Part shown: one piece after another, positions 6,689 through 9,913 of the stretch
How the letters are laid out: every line of letters starts with the position of its first letter
How positions within the stretch are numbered: position 1 is the first letter of the stretch
Source of the DNA: an uncultured Leptospiraceae bacterium
GTDB taxonomy: Bacteria > Spirochaetota > Leptospiria > Leptospirales > Leptospiraceae
NCBI GenBank assembly: GCA_937924465.1
Contig: CALDSP010000017.1
Coordinates: forward strand, 1-9,913
Direction of reading: 5' to 3'
Length of the DNA stretch: 9,913 bases
The notes under the pieces: model-generated
Database searches by the model: none
Seen by the model: only the letters and a program-made list of their open reading frames with translations
What the model was told of the DNA's origin: nothing
Made by a program: the position numbers and the translations under genes

Positions 6689-8646
6689 TTCAATTCCTCC
6701 TCTAATTCTTGAATTTCTTTTAAATAACTTTGGGTGCCCAAATCACTAGGCATTCTCCAATCTCCCCTCGGAGAGAGAGCAACAGAACCAACTTTTACTC
6801 CATCGGGCATGGCAGAACGTTTAAATTGATTTTGAAAAAACCTCTTATAAAAAATTTTTAAAGTTTCTAAAATTTTATGTTCCTCATACTCATCTTGAAA
6901 AGCTATCCTTGCAAGATAAAAAATTTTTTTTGGTGAAAAACCTAAGCGCATAAAGTGATACAAAAAAAAGTCATGCAAAATATAAGGTCCTATAATTTCC
7001 TCTGTTTCTTGAGAAATTTTATCCGCATTATGGGGTAAAAGTTCTGGAGAGATTGGAGTATTGCATATATCACGTAACGTTAAAGAAAGTTCACCACTGT
7101 ACTCATACTCCGCACAATACTCCACCACATAACGTACGAGTGTTTTGGGAACACCTGCATTTACATTATACATAGACATTTGATCTGCATTATAGGTACA
7201 CCAACCTAAAGCAAGCTCCGATAAATCCCCCGTACCCACTACAATACCATTTAATTTATTTGCAATATCCATAAGAATTTGAGTTCTTTCCCTAGCCTGA
7301 GCATTTTCGTAAGTAACATCTATGTCGTTCACATCATGAGCAATATCTTTAAAATGCTGTATAACAGAATCTACAATTGAAATAGTCCGAATCTCTGCTC
7401 CGGTTAGTTCAGCTAATCGAATTGCATTATTTTTTGTGCGAGAAGTTGTTCCAAAACCCGGCAAGGTGAATGCTTTTATTTTACTTGGAGACAACTTTAA
7501 AATTCTTAAAGCTCTCTCACAAACAAGTAATGCCAAAGTAGAGTCCAATCCTCCAGAAACACCAATAACAAGCACTTGAGATTTCGCAGCTTGGATTCTT
7601 CTTGCTAGTCCAAAAGATTGAATTTCAAAAATTTTTTTACAATTTTCTTCTCGCTTCGTAACATCACTTGGAACAAAGGGTGTTTTTTGAACTTTTCTAA
7701 GTAAGTTAAAAACCGATTTTGGACTTTCAAATGGAATAATAATTTCTTGTAAATTTTGGACGTTAGGTGACAAAAATGTTTTGTTCTTTGAACGCTCAAT
7801 ACATAATTTTTCTATGTCCACATCAGCTAAAATCCACTTAGATTCTAAACTTAAATCTTTTGTTTCAGCTAGTGTAATTCCATTTTCTGCAATAATACAA
7901 TGTCCGGAATAAACGACATCTGTAGTAGATTCTGAAGCTCCGGAAGATGAATAAACATATATTGAATTGCAACGAGCAGATTGCTGCTCAACTAAAGTTT
8001 TTCTATATTCTGCCTTTCCTAAGATCTCGGGACTTGCAGATAAATTTAAAATTATATTTGCACCACCTAAAGCCAACTTTCCACTGGGTGGCTCTACTGC
8101 CCACAAATCTTCACAAATCTCAATTCCAATTTTAATTGGATGTAGAAAATTGTTTATACTAAAACAAATTTGCGAACCAAAAGGAACTTGCTTTCCCATT
8201 GTAAAAATATAAGAATTATGAAAAGCCGAACTTGGACTAAACCAACGTACTTCATAAAATTCGAAAGTATTTGGTAAATAAGTTTTAGGAATAATCCCAA
8301 GTAAACTTCCTTTATAAAAAAGTCCTGCGCAATTGGTAATTTTTCCATCAATCAAAAAAGGAAATCCTACTGTAAACAGAATAGGAAGTTCTTTAGTCTC
8401 TTTCAATAAAAAACTTAAAGCCTTTTCAGTTTCCTGAAAAATATGAGCTTGAAAAAACAAATCAGAAATACTATATCCTGTAAGACAAAGTTCACTAAAA
8501 TTTGCAATTTGGACGTTATGCGATAAAAGCTCATTCAAAATATTCAAGATTTCCTTTGCATTTTTTTCTGGATTAGCAAGCTCTATTTTTGGAGAGACTG
8601 CAGCAATTCGCAAAAATCCAAATTCAAACAAATTAAAGGATTTCAT
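6685..8646 (-). CDS. nadE: Glutamine-dependent NAD+ synthetase
   Basis: This enzyme makes NAD+ from nicotinic acid adenine dinucleotide, ATP and glutamine-derived ammonia in the cytoplasm. It is the two-domain form. Residues about 10-285 are a nitrilase-type glutaminase with the Glu-Lys-Cys triad: Glu52 in FSELCLTGY, Lys121 in PKTYLPN, Cys178 in GIEICEDLW. Residues about 335-640 are the synthetase, with the ATP-pyrophosphatase loop SGGLDS at 364-369 and GTGDLSELALGW at 471-482. The 653-residue length fits the long bacterial form. The open frame reaches a TTG at 8658, but I place the start at the ATG at 8646-8644. That ATG overlaps the preceding stop as ATGA, repeats the overlap at the other end of the gene, and follows a purine-rich GGAAAGAAG. 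It is cotranscribed with the DUF2330 gene and uvrB. No key residue is missing. Confidence 0.96.
   Translation of the reverse strand: MKSFNLFEFGFLRIAAVSPKIELANPEKNAKEILNILNELLSHNVQIANFSELCLTGYSISDLFFQAHIFQETEKALSFLLKETKELPILFTVGFPFLIDGKITNCAGLFYKGSLLGIIPKTYLPNTFEFYEVRWFSPSSAFHNSYIFTMGKQVPFGSQICFSINNFLHPIKIGIEICEDLWAVEPPSGKLALGGANIILNLSASPEILGKAEYRKTLVEQQSARCNSIYVYSSSGASESTTDVVYSGHCIIAENGITLAETKDLSLESKWILADVDIEKLCIERSKNKTFLSPNVQNLQEIIIPFESPKSVFNLLRKVQKTPFVPSDVTKREENCKKIFEIQSFGLARRIQAAKSQVLVIGVSGGLDSTLALLVCERALRILKLSPSKIKAFTLPGFGTTSRTKNNAIRLAELTGAEIRTISIVDSVIQHFKDIAHDVNDIDVTYENAQARERTQILMDIANKLNGIVVGTGDLSELALGWCTYNADQMSMYNVNAGVPKTLVRYVVEYCAEYEYSGELSLTLRDICNTPISPELLPHNADKISQETEEIIGPYILHDFFLYHFMRLGFSPKKIFYLARIAFQDEYEEHKILETLKIFYKRFFQNQFKRSAMPDGVKVGSVALSPRGDWRMPSDLGTQSYLKEIQELEEELK
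6694..6702 (-). promoter_or_regulatory. Ribosome binding site for the DUF2330 gene inside the nadE 3' end
   Basis: GAGGAGGAA encodes the run of Glu codons near the NadE C-terminus and also forms a near-consensus Shine-Dalgarno sequence. Seven bases separate GGAGG from the ATG at 6688. Together with the ATGA overlap this supports coupled translation. Confidence 0.8.
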
Positions 8647-9872
8647 TCTTCTTTCCAAGTATAATCAATTTGATATTTATGTAAGTGAGCGTTATAAGAT
8701 TTCATTCTTTTTAAGAAATTCCTTTCTGCATTGAGATTTCCATTATTTGGATAAATAAAATCGTATAGCATAAAAAAATAGTCCGCTCTTGAAAAATCAT
8801 CCACTTTCAAAGAAGAAATAATTGCAATTTCTAAAAGCCTTGGTTGATAGAGTTTTTGATTTAAACTTATTTCTGCGTATTTGATAGAAGAAAAGTAATT
8901 CTCATCTTTATAAAAATCCAAAGATAATTGAGCATTATAAAGATAAAAGTTTGGATTTTCTTGTATAATTAGAAATAGTTGGCCAATTCTAGATTTGGTC
9001 ACATTGAAATTATCAAGTTTTTTAAACTCTCCAAAACCTCTGGGCTCAGGAAGTTTATTTAACCAAGCAAACCAATCTTCTTCATTGATTTCATTTTTAT
9101 AAGATTTTTCAGAAATTTTGGGATTTTCTTGCCTGCGAATATTTAATTTTGAAGGCAAACTCTTATAATATTCTTTCAAAAACTCTCGCCCTTCAGGATG
9201 AACATCAAAAAGATAACTAAACAATGCCCATGAATAAGCAAAAAAGAATTTTTTCTCATTTTTCAAAATTTTAGTAGCTTCTAAAATTTCAGAAATTTTA
9301 TAATGACGATTTTCTTTTTCATAAAATTCTTTTATAGCTAGGATAGAGTCATAATCATAGTGAGGCACTATAGAGTAATCATCTGCAATGTAAGATGAAT
9401 AGGCAAAATAATCAGAAAATCCAACTTTCAACCAAAGGGGAATTTGTTTTTTCGATTTACTTAAAAGTCTTTGGGCAACATTTTTCTGAAAATTAAACTT
9501 TGTATTCTGAATAGTAGAAATGCATCCTGCAAGAGTGAACTCACTCCATGAGGTTTGTGAAATTTTTACAAATCCTAAACTGCGCTTCAGCTTTCGATTT
9601 CTTTTCTTGAGAAAATTTTCTAGCTCTGTACATTCTTTGTATAAATAAATTTTTGCCTCTAAATTTTTTATGTCTTCTCGCCAAGTAAGTAAATATTCAT
9701 AAATTAGTCTTGAAAAGTTTTCAGAGTATTCTGTAAAACTTTTAGCAAAAAAATCGGGAGTGTCTGTAACTACTTCCCAAAAATCGGTCTTATAATCTTG
9801 AAGGTTTGTTTCAGCTAAATTTGGATGGTTTAAAAAGAAAATTAAACTAACTAAAAAAAAATACTTGAACAT
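8643..9872 (-). CDS. Exported protein resembling a catalytically degenerate peptidase-MA/DUF1570-type gluzincin with C-terminal helical repeats
   Basis: I do not recognise this 409-residue protein by name. It has a signal peptide (about 1-20, NLA before ET). An N-terminal helical region (about 24-95) is rich in aromatic and charged residues. At 145-159 PLWLKVGFSDYFAYS matches the P-x-W-L-x-E-G-[FL]-A-E-Y-F signature of peptidase-MA/DUF1570-like zinc proteases, and at 215-222 WALFSYLF matches the W-A-L-x-x-[FY]-L helix that follows it in that fold. The zinc ligands are missing. Where HExxH would lie, about 15-20 residues earlier, there is FQKNVAQ (128-134), and the third ligand Glu is Val150. 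Residues about 290-390 look like two or three TPR-like helical hairpins, with NFYLYNAQLSLDFYKDENY in the first. ATG at 9872 has AAGGA five bases upstream. It overlaps nadE by four bases (ATGA) and leads the visible operon; no promoter is recognisable in the 41 bases before it. The peptidase resemblance is inference; exported protein is the safe call. Confidence 0.6.
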   Translation of the reverse strand: MFKYFFLVSLIFFLNHPNLAETNLQDYKTDFWEVVTDTPDFFAKSFTEYSENFSRLIYEYLLTWREDIKNLEAKIYLYKECTELENFLKKRNRKLKRSLGFVKISQTSWSEFTLAGCISTIQNTKFNFQKNVAQRLLSKSKKQIPLWLKVGFSDYFAYSSYIADDYSIVPHYDYDSILAIKEFYEKENRHYKISEILEATKILKNEKKFFFAYSWALFSYLFDVHPEGREFLKEYYKSLPSKLNIRRQENPKISEKSYKNEINEEDWFAWLNKLPEPRGFGEFKKLDNFNVTKSRIGQLFLIIQENPNFYLYNAQLSLDFYKDENYFSSIKYAEISLNQKLYQPRLLEIAIISSLKVDDFSRADYFFMLYDFIYPNNGNLNAERNFLKRMKSYNAHLHKYQIDYTWKEE

Positions 9873-9913
9873 TTTAGTTCCTTGAACCTATCTTTCTTGC
9901 CAATTTATTTTTT

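Noticed and set aside
7605..7799. Minus-strand 64-codon frame inside nadE
   Set aside because: It is an out-of-frame shadow of nadE, whose own frame carries intact catalytic motifs throughout.
1..9913. Search for a new defence, mobile, retron, CRISPR or biosynthetic system
   Set aside because: No nuclease, transposase, reverse transcriptase, integrase or toxin-antitoxin signature was seen. The genes are housekeeping, motility or unknown exported proteins, so I do not claim a novel system.

Overview
The window is AT-rich chromosomal DNA (about one third G+C by eye). Every supportable gene lies on the minus strand, so transcription runs from the high coordinates to the low ones. The best lineage clue is a complete homologue of FcpA, the flagellar-coiling sheath protein known from Leptospira. 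The general look of UvrB, PrmC and the Kdo transferase agrees, so I infer a Leptospirales spirochaete, probably not a well-known high-GC member. Standard stop codons are used and Trp is encoded by TGG. I see no tRNA, rRNA, CRISPR array, insertion sequence or phage gene.

Layout in transcription order. (1) From 9872 to 3377 there is a tight four-gene unit: a secreted protein that looks like a peptidase-MA/DUF1570-type gluzincin without its catalytic residues; glutamine-dependent NAD+ synthetase (nadE); a secreted DUF2330 protein; and uvrB. The first two junctions are 4-base ATGA overlaps. The third is a 3-base gap in which uvrB's ribosome binding site overlaps the end of the gene before it. (2) Just after uvrB, at 3369-2906, lie the remains of a roughly 150-codon gene broken into at least three reading frames. 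(3) fcpA (2715-1825) stands alone, with its own promoter at 2793-2765 and a terminator hairpin at 1801-1777. (4) A second, perfect 10-bp hairpin (1760-1736) sits directly before prmC (1718-870), the methyltransferase for peptide release factors. (5) A Kdo transferase gene (waaA) follows. It stops at codon 233, about half the family length, so the catalytic C-terminal domain is missing.

The genes are mostly housekeeping (NAD synthesis, DNA repair, translation termination, lipopolysaccharide core) plus one spirochaete-specific motility gene. I do not see a new defence, mobile or biosynthetic system. What deserves a second look is gene decay (the broken gene after uvrB and the half-length waaA), the catalytically degenerate peptidase-like protein, and the compact regulatory DNA around fcpA and prmC. 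Several start codons are best moved from the longest open frame: nadE to 8646 and prmC to 1718. uvrB (TTG) and waaA (GTG) use non-ATG starts.
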